Assembly (NCBI RefSeq): GCF_000429045.1
Contig: NZ_AUBC01000006.1
Coordinates: forward strand, 214,548-278,547
DNA length: 64,000 nucleotides
DNA from: Salinarimonas rosea DSM 21201
Lineage (GTDB): Bacteria > Pseudomonadota > Alphaproteobacteria > Rhizobiales > Beijerinckiaceae
Direction of reading: 5' to 3'
Below are positions 24,070-33,215 of the stretch, in pieces. Each line of letters opens with the position of its first letter. Positions within the stretch are counted from its first letter, which is position 1. The notes under the pieces were generated by a model. That model searched no databases and was not told where the DNA came from. It saw only the letters and a list, made by a program, of their open reading frames with translations. The position numbers were made by a program, and so were the translations under genes.

Positions 24070-26091
24070 TCACTCCGCGGGAACGGCTGAGGTGGCGGCG
24101 GGGCGCCGGGTCGACGATCCGCTCCCGCGTGGCCCGCCCTTGGCGCGCACGGGCGCGCCGACGCGGTAGCGCCGGTCGGTCAGGGCGAGCGCGGCGCCGA
24201 GCGCCATGATCACCGAGCCGATCCAGATGAGCAGGATCCACGGCTTGTAGTAGAGCCGCACGCCGAGCGAGCCGTCCGGCTGGATCTCGCCGAAGGAGAT
24301 GTAGACCTGGCTGAAGCCGAAGGTCTCGAGGCCGGCCTCCGTGGTCGACATGCCGCGGGCGGGATAGATGCGCTTCATCGTTTCGAGCTGCGCGACCTCG
24401 CGGCCGTCGTCGAGCAGCGTGAAGCGCGCCACGTCCTCGTTGTAATTGTGCAGCGTGCGCGGGAAGACGCCCTCGAGCCGCGCCTCGTATCCGGCGATCG
24501 TCTGCACGTCGCCGGGGTTCATCGAGACGATCCGCTCCACCGACCATGCGGTCGCCGCGACGCCGACGACCGTGACGCCCATGCCCGCATGGGCGAGCAC
24601 CGTGCCCCAGGTCGAGCGCGGCAGGCCGAGCGCGCGCTTCGCCGCCAGCGCGACGCCGCCCGATCCGCTCTGCCAGGCCCGCGTCGCGACCTCGTTGAAG
24701 GCGCCGAGCACGAGGAACACGCCGAGCCCGATCCCGAGCGGCGCCAGGGCCGGTCCCCCGAGCGTCACCGCATAGACCGCGACCGTCGCCAGGATGGCGA
24801 GACCCGCGGCGACGTAGAGCCGGCTCGTGATCCCCGCCACGTCGCCGCGCTTCCAGGCGATGACCTGGCCGAAGGGCAGCAGCAGCAGCAGCGGCACGGC
24901 GATGGGCAGGAAGGTCGCGTTGAAGAAGGGCGCGCCGACCGAGATCTTCGCCCCCGTGAGCGACTCGAGCGCCAGCGGGTAGAGCGTGCCGATGAACACC
25001 GTCGCGCAGGCGGTCGAGATGAACAGGTTGTTGAGGACGAGCGCACCCTCCCGCGACACCGGCGCGAAGATGCCGCCCTGCTTGAGCATCGGCGCGCGCC
25101 AGGCGAACAGCGCCAGCGACCCGCCGATGAAGAAGACGAGGATGCCCAAGATGAACAGCCCGCGGTCGGGATCGACGGCGAAGGCGTGGACCGAGGTCAG
25201 CACGCCCGAGCGCACGAGGAAGGTGCCGAGCAGCGAAAGCGAGAAGGTCAGGATCGCGAGCAGGATGGTCCAGACCTTGAGGGCGTCGCGCTTCTCCATG
25301 ACGACCGTGGAGTGGATCAGCGCCGTGCCGGCGAGCCAGGGCATCAGCGAGGCGTTCTCGACCGGGTCCCAGAACCACCAGCCGCCCCAGCCGAGCTCGT
25401 AGTAGGCCCAGTACGAGCCCATGGCGATGCCGAGCGTCAGGAAGCCCCAGGCGGTGAGCGTCCAGGGCCGCACGGCGCGGGCCCAGACGGCGTCGATCTT
25501 GCCCTCGATCAGCGCCGCCATGGCGAAGGCGAAGGTGATCGAGAAGCCGACATAGCCGATGTAGAGGAGCGGCGGGTGGATCGCGAGGCCGGGGTCCTGC
25601 AGGAACGGGTTGAGGTCCTGCCCCTCGAACGGCGCCGGCGAGATGCGCTCGAACGGGTTCGAGGTGATGAGCAGGAACAGCAGGAAGGCGATGGTGACGA
25701 GCCCCTGCATCGCGATCGTGTTGGCGCGCAGCTTCGGCGGCACGGCGTTGCGGGCGACCGCGACCAGCGCGCCGAACAGCGCCAGGATGAGGATCCACAG
25801 GAGCATCGAGCCCTCGTGGTTCCCCCACACGCCGGTGAGCTTGTAGACGAAGGGCTTCTGCGAGTGCGAGTTCGCCACGACGTTCGCGAGCGAGAAGTCC
25901 GACGTCGCGTAGGCGAAGGACAGGACGCCGAACGAGAACAGTATCAGCGCAAAGACGCCGATCGCCGCGGGCGGTCCCACGCTCATCAGCGTCGCGTCGT
26001 TCGTCCGCGCCCCCCAGATCGGCACCAGGAACTGGACGACGGAGAGACCGAGCGCCAGGGCGAGCGCGAAATGTCCGGCTTCGATCAGCAT
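24070..26091 (-). CDS. ccmF: Haem lyase subunit CcmF (CycK)
   Basis: CcmF is a large inner-membrane protein that, with CcmH and CcmI, transfers haem from CcmE to apocytochrome c. The 673-residue product has more than ten hydrophobic segments. It carries the tryptophan-rich motif GWGGWWFWDPVENASLMPWL with flanking histidines (HPPLLYIGYVG upstream). The size and motif order match rhizobial CycK. It sits between ccmE and ccmH, with a gap of 54 nt to ccmE. Confidence 0.97.
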   Translation of the reverse strand: MLIEAGHFALALALGLSVVQFLVPIWGARTNDATLMSVGPPAAIGVFALILFSFGVLSFAYATSDFSLANVVANSHSQKPFVYKLTGVWGNHEGSMLLWILILALFGALVAVARNAVPPKLRANTIAMQGLVTIAFLLFLLITSNPFERISPAPFEGQDLNPFLQDPGLAIHPPLLYIGYVGFSITFAFAMAALIEGKIDAVWARAVRPWTLTAWGFLTLGIAMGSYWAYYELGWGGWWFWDPVENASLMPWLAGTALIHSTVVMEKRDALKVWTILLAILTFSLSLLGTFLVRSGVLTSVHAFAVDPDRGLFILGILVFFIGGSLALFAWRAPMLKQGGIFAPVSREGALVLNNLFISTACATVFIGTLYPLALESLTGAKISVGAPFFNATFLPIAVPLLLLLPFGQVIAWKRGDVAGITSRLYVAAGLAILATVAVYAVTLGGPALAPLGIGLGVFLVLGAFNEVATRAWQSGSGGVALAAKRALGLPRSTWGTVLAHAGMGVTVVGVAATAWSVERIVSMNPGDVQTIAGYEARLEGVFPRTLHNYNEDVARFTLLDDGREVAQLETMKRIYPARGMSTTEAGLETFGFSQVYISFGEIQPDGSLGVRLYYKPWILLIWIGSVIMALGAALALTDRRYRVGAPVRAKGGPRGSGSSTRRPAATSAVPAE

Positions 26092-26145
26092 CGCGGCGCG
26101 TTCCTCATCATCTCGCGATCGGGTCGGGCGACGGCCTCGCGGCCG

Positions 26146-26637
26146 TCACTGCGTGGGAGTGGTGATCGGCAGGTCGCGGGCGGCCGCCGGCCGGACCGCG
26201 GGGCCGTCGTGCTGCCACAGGCCGTTCTCCTTGAGCGCGTCCGCGACCTCGCGCGGCATGTAGTTCTCGTCGTGGCGCGCGAGAACCGTGTCCGCGACGA
26301 ACAGCCCCGTGGCGTCGAGACGCCCCTCGGTGACGACGCCCTGGCCCTCTCGGAAGAGATCGGGAAGGAGGCCGCGGTAGCGCACCGTGACCGTCCCGCC
26401 GCCGTCCCCGACCGCGAAGGTCGTCACCTGGTCGCCGTGGCGCTCGACCGAGCCGGCCTCGACGAGGCCCCCGAGCCGGAAGCGCACGCCGGGCGCGACG
26501 CCCTCGCTCACGACCTGGGACGGCGCGCGGAAGAACACGATCGTGTCGCTCATCGCCCACAGCACGAGCCCGAGCGCGATCGCCAGCGTCGCGCCGGCGG
26601 CACCGATCAGCGTGAGGCGGCGTTGCTTCCTCGTCAT
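26146..26637 (-). CDS. ccmE: Haem chaperone CcmE (CycJ)
   Basis: CcmE binds haem covalently through a histidine in the periplasm and passes it to the CcmF complex. The 163-residue protein has an N-terminal membrane anchor ([22 protein letters not shown]), an OB-fold region and the haem-binding stretch [14 protein letters not shown] with its H-x3-Y motif. The start MTRKQRR at 26637 matches the family; an in-frame ATG at 26670 would overlap ccmI. The tail after residue 140 is proline- and alanine-rich. Confidence 0.96.
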   Translation of the reverse strand: MTRKQRRLTLIGAAGATLAIALGLVLWAMSDTIVFFRAPSQVVSEGVAPGVRFRLGGLVEAGSVERHGDQVTTFAVGDGGGTVTVRYRGLLPDLFREGQGVVTEGRLDATGLFVADTVLARHDENYMPREVADALKENGLWQHDGPAVRPAAARDLPITTPTQ

Positions 26638-26666
26638 CCTCGTCCCCAATCCGGTGCCCGATTCCC

Positions 26667-27830
26667 TCACTGCCTCGGCGCGGCCCCGCCGAGCCCCATC
26701 TCCGCGGCCGCCGCATCGAGCGTGGCGACGGCGGCGGGATCGCCCGCGAGCGCCTCGCGCGCCTCGGCGAGCGCGACCTGTGCGCGATCCCGATCACCCA
26801 GCACGGCGTAGGAGCGCAAGAGCCGCACCCACTCCTCCGCGCTTCCGCCGTCCTCCTTCAAGCGCGCGGCGAGGCCTTCCACCATGCCGCCGATCGCCGC
26901 AAGGCGATCCTCCTCGGGCAGCGCCGCGAGCGCGGCGCCGGCTTCCGAGCCCGGAGCGGTGGCGAAGGGCGCGCGCGGCTGGATCGGCGCGCCGCCCACG
27001 GCGACGAGGCGCTCGCCGACGACGTCGAGCCAGGGTGCGTTGGGCGGCGAGCGGCGCACGATCTCCTCGTAGGCCGCGCGGGCGCCGGCGACGTCGCCCT
27101 CCTGTTCCGCCGCCTGCGCGAGGTAGAATCGCGCCTTGGGATGGTTCTCGTCGAGGCCGAGCGCCTGCTCGAAGGCCTCGCGGGCGCGGGCCTTCACCAC
27201 GCCGCCCTCGGCGTTGACGAGGGCCTCGCCAAGGTTCGCCAGGCGCGCGGGGTCGGGGCCGAGGAGCCGCAGCGCATTGGCCCAGGCCCGCGCGGCGTCC
27301 TCGAAGCGCCCCTGGCGCATGTAGACCGGGCCGAGCACGTCCCAGCCGCGCCCGTCGTCCGGGTCCTGCGCGAGGTGCGTCTCGATGCGCGCCACCGCCT
27401 CGGCGATGTCGAGGTTGCGCGGGTCGATCGTCTGCTCGAGCCGCGCCGAGAGCGGCTGCGCCGGCAGGTGCGGCGAGCCGTAGGCGCCGTAGACCGCGAG
27501 CGCGAGGAGCGGCACGGACGAGAGCGCCACGGCGGAGGCCGCGCGGCGCCGGCGCAGCGCCGGCTCGTCCACCGTCTCCTGCGGTGCGGAGGCCTGCGAC
27601 GTCGCGCGGATCAGCCGACGGGCCGCCTCGGCCTTCGCCGCGCGCATCTCCTCGGCCGTGATCAGGCCACGCCCGTGGTCGCGCTCGATCTCGGCGATCT
27701 GGTCCTCGTAGAACAGCCGCTCGCTCTCGGCGGCGTCCGCCGTCTCGGCCGCCTTGCGGCGCGACAGGGGCACGAGCACCGCCAGCACGGCGGCGCCCGT
27801 CATGAGCGCGAAGAGGATCCAGATCGTCAT
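26667..27830 (-). CDS. ccmI: Cytochrome c maturation protein CcmI (CycH)
   Basis: CcmI chaperones apocytochromes to the haem lyase. The 387-residue protein starts with a membrane helix ([22 protein letters not shown]) and has the conserved [18 protein letters not shown] segment. A second membrane helix follows (about residues 105-122, [19 protein letters not shown]), and then TPR-like helical repeats ([41 protein letters not shown]). It is the first gene of the operon. The start at 27830 is chosen because it begins directly with the membrane helix. Confidence 0.92.
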   Translation of the reverse strand: MTIWILFALMTGAAVLAVLVPLSRRKAAETADAAESERLFYEDQIAEIERDHGRGLITAEEMRAAKAEAARRLIRATSQASAPQETVDEPALRRRRAASAVALSSVPLLALAVYGAYGSPHLPAQPLSARLEQTIDPRNLDIAEAVARIETHLAQDPDDGRGWDVLGPVYMRQGRFEDAARAWANALRLLGPDPARLANLGEALVNAEGGVVKARAREAFEQALGLDENHPKARFYLAQAAEQEGDVAGARAAYEEIVRRSPPNAPWLDVVGERLVAVGGAPIQPRAPFATAPGSEAGAALAALPEEDRLAAIGGMVEGLAARLKEDGGSAEEWVRLLRSYAVLGDRDRAQVALAEAREALAGDPAAVATLDAAAAEMGLGGAAPRQ

Positions 27831-27910
27831 GGGCCAGAATGTACAGCGTCGACCGTGGCGGAACGATGCTAGCGTTCGGCGACACGGTGTCACGCACGGG
27901 CAAATACGCA

Positions 27911-27936
27911 CGAAAAAGGGGCTGCGAGAGCCCCTT
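27911..27936 (-). terminator. Rho-independent terminator after the glycine-zipper lipoprotein gene
   Basis: On the minus strand GGGGCT-CTCGC-AGCCCC is followed by TTTTTCG. The 6-bp GC stem with a 5-nt loop and T-run lies 37 nt after the lipoprotein stop. It separates that gene from ccmI. Confidence 0.8.
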
Positions 27937-27972
27937 CTCCAGGCAGTGTGCCGTCTGTCGGGGCGGTCGTCG

Positions 27973-28440
27973 TCAGCCGACGATCTCCCACGAGCCGTCC
28001 GGCTGGCGGCAGGCGGTGCCGTAGGCCTGCTGCGGGCGCCCGCCGATGTAGACCGTGTTCTGGTACTCGCGGCAATAGCGGCCGCTGCGCTGCACCGGCT
28101 CGAAGGCGATCACCTCGCCGTAGGCGTCGTCGCCCTGCCAGCGCACCGGCCGGCCGGGAGGGGCCGCGAAGGCCTGCCGCTGCGCCGCGTAGAGACGCTG
28201 CTGGTCGGCGGCGTCGAGATTGGCGCCGATCTGGCCGCCGATCAGCCCGCCGATCGCGGCGCCGGCGAGGCCGGCCGCGATGCGCTCGCCTGGGCCGCCG
28301 CCGATCTGCGAGCCGACGATGCCGCCGATCAGCGCGCCGGAGAAGCCGCCGACCTGCTGGTTCGGGCCGGCGCCGGCGCAGGCGCCGAGGGAGAGGGTCG
28401 CGGCGAGAGCGCCCGCGAGCGCGATGCTGGAGGTCTTCAT
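27973..28440 (-). CDS. Glycine-zipper 2TM surface lipoprotein (17-kDa antigen-like)
   Basis: The 155-residue product has a lipobox (LSLGACAG, Cys20) and a glycine-zipper 2TM region (FSGALIGGIVGSQIGG to AGAAIGGLIGGQIG). Its C-terminal half contains YCREYQNTVYIGGRPQQAYGTACRQPDGSWEI, the signature of the rickettsial 17-kDa antigen/RT0821 family found widely in Alphaproteobacteria. These proteins are outer-membrane lipoproteins linked to envelope integrity. The ATG at 28440 places the lipobox correctly. Transcription ends at the hairpin at 27911-27936. Confidence 0.87.
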   Translation of the reverse strand: MKTSSIALAGALAATLSLGACAGAGPNQQVGGFSGALIGGIVGSQIGGGPGERIAAGLAGAAIGGLIGGQIGANLDAADQQRLYAAQRQAFAAPPGRPVRWQGDDAYGEVIAFEPVQRSGRYCREYQNTVYIGGRPQQAYGTACRQPDGSWEIVG

Positions 28441-28648
28441 GGGGCTCGACTCGTTGGCTTCGTTGATCCCGAACTGCAGAGCCCGATAAAGCGGCAACAA
28501 GATGAACGGGCGGTGAATGCGTGCGGAATCTCGTCCCATCGTGCGCGCAGCCTTACGAAAATGTCATGTGCGCGTGATGGCCGCGCAAGCTCGGCTGCTC
28601 CATCTTCCAGGGTCGAAGATCGAGACCTGTGAAGGGATGCTTGTCACG

Positions 28649-29845
28649 ATGCGCGAGATCCGGACGTCCAGAACCCGCGGTGCGCGCCCGCGCGCCGGCC
28701 TCCTCGCCGCCGCCGCCCTCGCCGCCGTGGTCGGCGCCGGCGCCGTCGGCGGCGGCATGCTGCCCCCGCCCCCGGCGCTGGCCGAGCCGCTCACCCTCGA
28801 GCGGCCCCTCGTCATGCCCTCCTTCGCCGACGTGGTCGAGCGGGTGCGCCCCGCCGTCGTCTCCGTGCGGGTCCGCGCACAGGCGATCGCGACGCGCGGG
28901 CCGGAGGGCTTCGGCAGCGTGCCCGACCTCGCGCCGGGCGACCCGCTCTACGAGTTCTTCCGCCGCTTCGGCGAGGGCGACCCGCGCCAGCGCCGCGGCG
29001 GGCCTCCGCCGGAGCGCTTCGCCGCCTCCCAGGGCTCGGGCTTCTTCGTCTCCGCCGACGGCTATCTCGTCACCAACAACCACGTCGTCGAGAACGCGGT
29101 GGAGGTCGAGGTCCTGATGGACGACGGGCGCACCTTCGACGCCCGCGTCGTCGGCACCGACCCGCGCACCGATCTCGCCGTCGTCGAGGTGGACGCCGAC
29201 GGGGAGACCTTTCCCTACGTGGAGTTCGCGCCGGAGCGCTCGCGCATCGGAGACTGGGTCGTGGCGATCGGCAACCCGTTCGGGCTCGGCGGCACGGTGA
29301 CGGCGGGCATCGTCTCGGCGGAGGCACGCGACATCGGGGCCGGCCCCTACGACGAGTTCATGCAGATCGACGCGCCGATCAACCGCGGCAATTCCGGCGG
29401 CCCGACCTTCAACCTGCGCGGCCAGGTCGTGGGGGTGAACACCGCGATCTTCTCGCCGTCCGGCGGCAATGTCGGCATCGCCTTCGCCATCCCCGCGCAT
29501 GTCGCGCAGAGCGTGACCACGCAGCTGCGCGCCGAGGGGGCGGTGACCCGCGGCTTCCTCGGCGTGCAGGTCCAGGCGGTGACGCCGGAGATCGCGGAGG
29601 CGATCGGGCTCGGGCGCGTGCGCGGTGCGCTCATCGCCCAGCCGCAGCCGAACACGCCCGCCGCGGACGCGGGGCTGCGCTCGGGCGACGTGATCCTCGC
29701 GGTCGACGGGGAGGCGGTCGACGACCACCGCGACCTGACCCGCCGCATCGCCGCGATCGCGCCCGGCACGCGGGTCGAGATCACGATCTTCCGCAAGGGC
29801 CGCGAGGCCGGTCTCGACGTGCGCATCGGCCGCCTGGGGACGTGA
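28649..29845 (+). CDS. HtrA/DegP-family periplasmic serine protease with a single PDZ domain
   Basis: The protein has a signal or anchor segment (GLLAAAALAAVVGAGAVGGGML) and a trypsin-like domain with the catalytic triad His (TNNHVVE), Asp (RTDLAV) and Ser (RGNSGGPTF). One PDZ domain follows (GFLGVQVQAVTPE to RVEITIFRKG). About 398 residues is shorter than classical DegP, which has two PDZ domains, so it resembles DegS or MucD-short forms. The start is uncertain between ATG 28637 and ATG 28649; the GAAGGG at 28631-28636 is too close to the first. A regulator-kinase pair follows downstream after the BIME-like repeat. Confidence 0.88.
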   Translation: MREIRTSRTRGARPRAGLLAAAALAAVVGAGAVGGGMLPPPPALAEPLTLERPLVMPSFADVVERVRPAVVSVRVRAQAIATRGPEGFGSVPDLAPGDPLYEFFRRFGEGDPRQRRGGPPPERFAASQGSGFFVSADGYLVTNNHVVENAVEVEVLMDDGRTFDARVVGTDPRTDLAVVEVDADGETFPYVEFAPERSRIGDWVVAIGNPFGLGGTVTAGIVSAEARDIGAGPYDEFMQIDAPINRGNSGGPTFNLRGQVVGVNTAIFSPSGGNVGIAFAIPAHVAQSVTTQLRAEGAVTRGFLGVQVQAVTPEIAEAIGLGRVRGALIAQPQPNTPAADAGLRSGDVILAVDGEAVDDHRDLTRRIAAIAPGTRVEITIFRKGREAGLDVRIGRLGT

Positions 29846-29902
29846 CCGCGCGCGCCGGCGCGGCCGTTGGCGGGGCCGCTACGGCTCGCCGGAAGCGTCG
29901 GA

Positions 29903-30056
29903 CGGCCCCACCGCCCGTGCTTCGCACGGACTCCTCCCCTCCGGGGAGGAAGCGGGGTCGGGGATGTCCCGAACGCCTTCGAGGGCCGCCGACCGCCTCC
30001 TCCCCGCAGGGGAGGACGACGGCCGAAGGACGGAGGGTGGGGAGGGCGGCGGGCGG
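29903..30056. repeat. REP/BIME-like paired palindromic element, copy 2
   Basis: Two units related to those at 10664-10800 are present. Unit A' (29903-29960) is close to the reverse complement of unit A, including ACTCCTCCCCTCCGGGGAGG. Unit B' (about 29998-30056) is close to the reverse complement of unit B, including CGACGGCCGAAGGACGGAGG. Order is kept but each arm is flipped, so here the units point away from each other. The element fills the space between the protease gene and the next response regulator. Confidence 0.7.
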
Positions 30057-30131
30057 GCTCGATCGTTCTTCGATCGGCCCCCCCCGGCGCCCGCTGGCAT
30101 CGGCGGCGTGCACGCTTATCTGTGGCTCACC

Positions 30132-30818
30132 ATGAAGATCCTCATCGTCGAAGACGACCGCGAGGCCGCCGCCTACCTCGCCAAGGGCCTGCGCGAGGCG
30201 GGGCACGCGGTCGATCACGCCGAGACCGGCCTCGACGGCTATGCGCTCGCCGAGGGCGGGGACTACGACATCCTCGTCGTCGACCGCATGCTGCCCAAGC
30301 TCGACGGGCTGTCGCTGATCCGCTCCCTGCGCGAGCAGGGCGTGGCGACCCCGGTGCTCATCCTCTCCGCGCTCGGCCAGGTGGACGACCGGGTGAAGGG
30401 CCTGCGCGCGGGGGGCGACGACTACCTGCCCAAGCCCTACGCCTTCTCGGAGCTCCTCGCCCGCGTCGAGGTGCTGGCGCGCCGCGGCGCGGCGCCCGCC
30501 GCCGCCGAGCCGACGCGCTACGCCGTGGCGGACCTCGAGCTCGACCGGCTGTCGCGGCGCGTCACCCGCGCCGGCACCGAGATCGAGTTGCAGCCGCGGG
30601 AGTTCCGGCTGCTCGAGTACCTGATGCGCAACGCCGGCCGGGTCGTCACCCGCACGATGCTGCTCGAGCACGTCTGGGACTACCATTTCGACCCGCAGAC
30701 CAACGTCATCGACGTCCACGTCTCGCGGCTGCGCGCCAAGATCGACAAGGGCTTCGAGACGGCGTTGATCCAGACCGTGCGCGGCGCGGGCTACCGCCTG
30801 CGCGGAGCCGGCGAGTGA
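30132..30818 (+). CDS. OmpR-family response regulator
   Basis: The 228-residue protein has a receiver domain (ILIVEDD, phospho-acceptor Asp in ILVVDRMLP, Lys in YLPKPYA). A winged-helix output domain follows (LQPREFRLLEYLMRNAGRVV, and NVIDVHVSRLRAKID to VRGAGYRL). It is translationally coupled to the following kinase through a GTGA overlap. The closely placed HtrA-type protease upstream suggests an envelope-stress circuit, as for proteases next to CpxR-like regulators, but this is inference from position. Confidence 0.93.
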   Translation: MKILIVEDDREAAAYLAKGLREAGHAVDHAETGLDGYALAEGGDYDILVVDRMLPKLDGLSLIRSLREQGVATPVLILSALGQVDDRVKGLRAGGDDYLPKPYAFSELLARVEVLARRGAAPAAAEPTRYAVADLELDRLSRRVTRAGTEIELQPREFRLLEYLMRNAGRVVTRTMLLEHVWDYHFDPQTNVIDVHVSRLRAKIDKGFETALIQTVRGAGYRLRGAGE

Positions 30819-32269
30819 GCGGGCTGACGAAAATCCTCTCCACGACGGCCTTCCGGCTGTCGCTGTTCTACCTCGTGGTCTTCGCGCTCTCGATCGTGCT
30901 CGCGCTCGGCTACGTCGCCTGGAGCGCCGAGCGGATCACGACCCGGGGCATGGTCGAGACGATCGAGGCGGAGATCGCCGATCTCGAGCAGACCTGGCGC
31001 CGCGGCGGGCTGCGTCGCCTCGCGGGCGCGGTGGAGCGCCGCGCGCAGGCGCCCGGCGCCTCCGTCTACCTGTTCACCACGCCGCAGGGCCAGCGCATCA
31101 CCGGCAACGTCGTCTCGGTCTCGCCGGGCACGCTCGACAGCCCCGGCGAGCGCACGATCGAGTATGCGCGTCTCACCGCGGAGGACGAGAGCGGCGTCGC
31201 CGTGCACCGGGCGCTGGTGCGGGTGTTCGTGCTGCCCGGTGGCTTTCGCCTGCTGGTCGGGCGCGACATGGGCGAGCGCGATCGCATCGTCGAGGCGATC
31301 TGGGGCGCGTTCGGCTGGTCGGTCCTCGTGCTCGTGGTGCTCGGCTTCGTCGGCGGCTGGCTGGTCTCGAAGCGCGTGCTCGGCCGCATCGAGGCGATGA
31401 CGGCGACGACGAAGACGATCATGGCCGGCGACCTCTCCGGGCGCCTCGGCGTCTCCGGATCGGGCGACGAGCTCGACCGGCTGGCGGAGAGCCTCAACGC
31501 CATGCTGGAGCGCATCGGCGAGCTGATGGAGGGCATGCGCCAGGTCTCCGACAACATCGCGCACGACCTCAAGTCCCCGCTGGCGCGCCTGCGCGCCCGG
31601 GCCGACGAGGCGCTGCGCACCGCCGAGGGGCCCGAGGCCCTGCGCGCGGCGCTGGAGCGCACGATCGAGGAGAGCGACGACCTCATCCGCGTCTTCGACG
31701 CGCTCCTGATGATCGCGCGGCTCGAGGCCGGCAACGCGCGCGAGATGCGCGCGCCGATCGACGCCGCCGAGATCGCGCGCGGCGTCGGCGAGCTCTACGA
31801 GGCCGTGGCGGAGGATGCGGGCGTGACGCTCGAGACCGACATCGCCGATACGCTCCCGCTCGAAGGCTCGCGCGAGCTGCTCGGCCAGGCGCTCGCGAAC
31901 CTCCTCGACAACGCGCTCAAGTACGCGGGCGAAGGGGCGCCGGGCGCCCCGGTGACGCTCACCGCCGCGCGCGACGGCGACACGGTGACGATCGCCGTGC
32001 GCGACCGCGGTCCCGGCATCCCGGAAGCGGAGCGCGCGCGGGTGCTGGAGCGCTTCGTGCGGCTGGAGACGGCGCGCACACGCCCGGGCTTCGGGCTCGG
32101 CCTCTCGCTCGTGGCGGCGGTCGCGCGGTTGCACGGAGGCGTGCTGCGGCTCGAGGACGCCGCCCCGGGCCTGCGCGCCGTTCTCGTCCTGCCGGCCGGC
32201 GGCGCGTCTCAGAACGACGCCTCGACGAGGATGGCGGTGGCGTCGTCCGAGCGCTTGAAGCGCGGGTAG
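30815..32269 (+). CDS. Membrane sensor histidine kinase with HAMP domain
   Basis: The 484-residue kinase starts at a GTG that overlaps the regulator stop by 4 nt. A membrane segment (LSLFYLVVFALSIVLALGYVAW), a periplasmic region of about 115 residues and a second membrane segment (FGWSVLVLVVLGFVGGWLV) are followed by a HAMP domain. The H-box is NIAHDLKSPLARL, with the N-box NLLDNALKYA and G-boxes DRGPGIP and GFGLGLSLV. The sequence after VLPAGGASQ continues 20 residues and overlaps the 3' end of the phosphatase gene on the other strand by 61 nt. Confidence 0.92.
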   Translation: MSGLTKILSTTAFRLSLFYLVVFALSIVLALGYVAWSAERITTRGMVETIEAEIADLEQTWRRGGLRRLAGAVERRAQAPGASVYLFTTPQGQRITGNVVSVSPGTLDSPGERTIEYARLTAEDESGVAVHRALVRVFVLPGGFRLLVGRDMGERDRIVEAIWGAFGWSVLVLVVLGFVGGWLVSKRVLGRIEAMTATTKTIMAGDLSGRLGVSGSGDELDRLAESLNAMLERIGELMEGMRQVSDNIAHDLKSPLARLRARADEALRTAEGPEALRAALERTIEESDDLIRVFDALLMIARLEAGNAREMRAPIDAAEIARGVGELYEAVAEDAGVTLETDIADTLPLEGSRELLGQALANLLDNALKYAGEGAPGAPVTLTAARDGDTVTIAVRDRGPGIPEAERARVLERFVRLETARTRPGFGLGLSLVAAVARLHGGVLRLEDAAPGLRAVLVLPAGGASQNDASTRMAVASSERLKRG

Positions 32270-33075
32270 AGCCGCCCCGCGGGGTCGATCTCGGTCTCGA
32301 TCGTGCGCAGCTGCTCGCCGAGCGCGGCGAGCCCCTCGGTGCACGCCCGCTGCATCAACCCTGCGACGTCGACCGCGCCGTAGAGCTCGACGAGCGCGGA
32401 GAAGCCGTCGGTCGCGAGCAGCACCTGCGCCGTGCCGTCGAGCCGGACCGACCCGCGCTCCGCCAGCGCCACCGCGTCCGGATGCAGGCCGAAGATCGCC
32501 GGTGCGGCCGCGACCTGCGCGCGCTTGCGGCGCTCGGCGTCGGCGCGGTAGGCCGGGCTCTTGCGCATCGTCTCGATGTCGAGGCCCGTCTCGCGCAGGA
32601 GCCGCTCCGCGTGCGCGCTCTCGGCCCGGCGCAGGCCCGGCGCCTCGCCGAGCGTATAGACGCCGCCGCCGGCGTCGCGGACGTAGGCGATGGTGTCGGC
32701 GAGCGTCAGCGTCTCGACGGCGCCCGGGCGCGCGTGGGCGAGGGTCAGCGCGGCGGCGGGCCAGGTGTGCCGCTCCATCCGCTCCGCGCGGCCGGTCTCC
32801 TCGACGCGCGCGAGGAAGCGCGCGCGGGCCTCCTCGACCACCGAGAGCACGAGACGGGCCGCGTCCCGGGCCCTCGGCGCGAGCGCGGCGAAGCGCTCGT
32901 TCGCGAAGGCGACGAGCCAGGCGGCGTCGGAAGGCGCGTCCATGATCGGCTCGGTGCCGGGCAGGATCGCTCCGTCGATCGCCCAGGCGAAATCCCCCGC
33001 CGCACCGCAGGCGTCCTCGTTCGGGCGCTCGGGTGAGCCGGGAAGCGAGAGGCTGTCGCGGACGACGAAGGGCAT
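32209..33075 (-). CDS. PP2C-like protein phosphatase
   Basis: The 288-residue protein has a PP2C-type metal-binding pattern: PNEDACGAAGDFAWAIDG near the N-terminus, LLATDGFSALVE late in the protein, and SDDATAILVEASF at the C-terminus. These are the motifs that carry the metal-coordinating aspartates. A Ser/Thr phosphatase role is likely, though spacing in the middle departs from well-studied members. ATG 33075 begins MPFVVRDSLSLPG, preferred to a longer frame. Its last 61 nt overlap the kinase gene tail to tail. Confidence 0.75.
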   Translation of the reverse strand: MPFVVRDSLSLPGSPERPNEDACGAAGDFAWAIDGAILPGTEPIMDAPSDAAWLVAFANERFAALAPRARDAARLVLSVVEEARARFLARVEETGRAERMERHTWPAAALTLAHARPGAVETLTLADTIAYVRDAGGGVYTLGEAPGLRRAESAHAERLLRETGLDIETMRKSPAYRADAERRKRAQVAAAPAIFGLHPDAVALAERGSVRLDGTAQVLLATDGFSALVELYGAVDVAGLMQRACTEGLAALGEQLRTIETEIDPAGRLYPRFKRSDDATAILVEASF

Positions 33076-33215
33076 CGTGGAGGCTCCGGGGGCGCGTCGA
33101 GGCGGACGCCGGCGGAGTGTGGCATGGCGCACGGCGGCGGTCGACGGCCCCGGCCGTTTGAGCTAAGCGGGACGGGCTCGCTCGTTTCCGCACGCCTCCC
33201 TCCCCGAGACCGACG

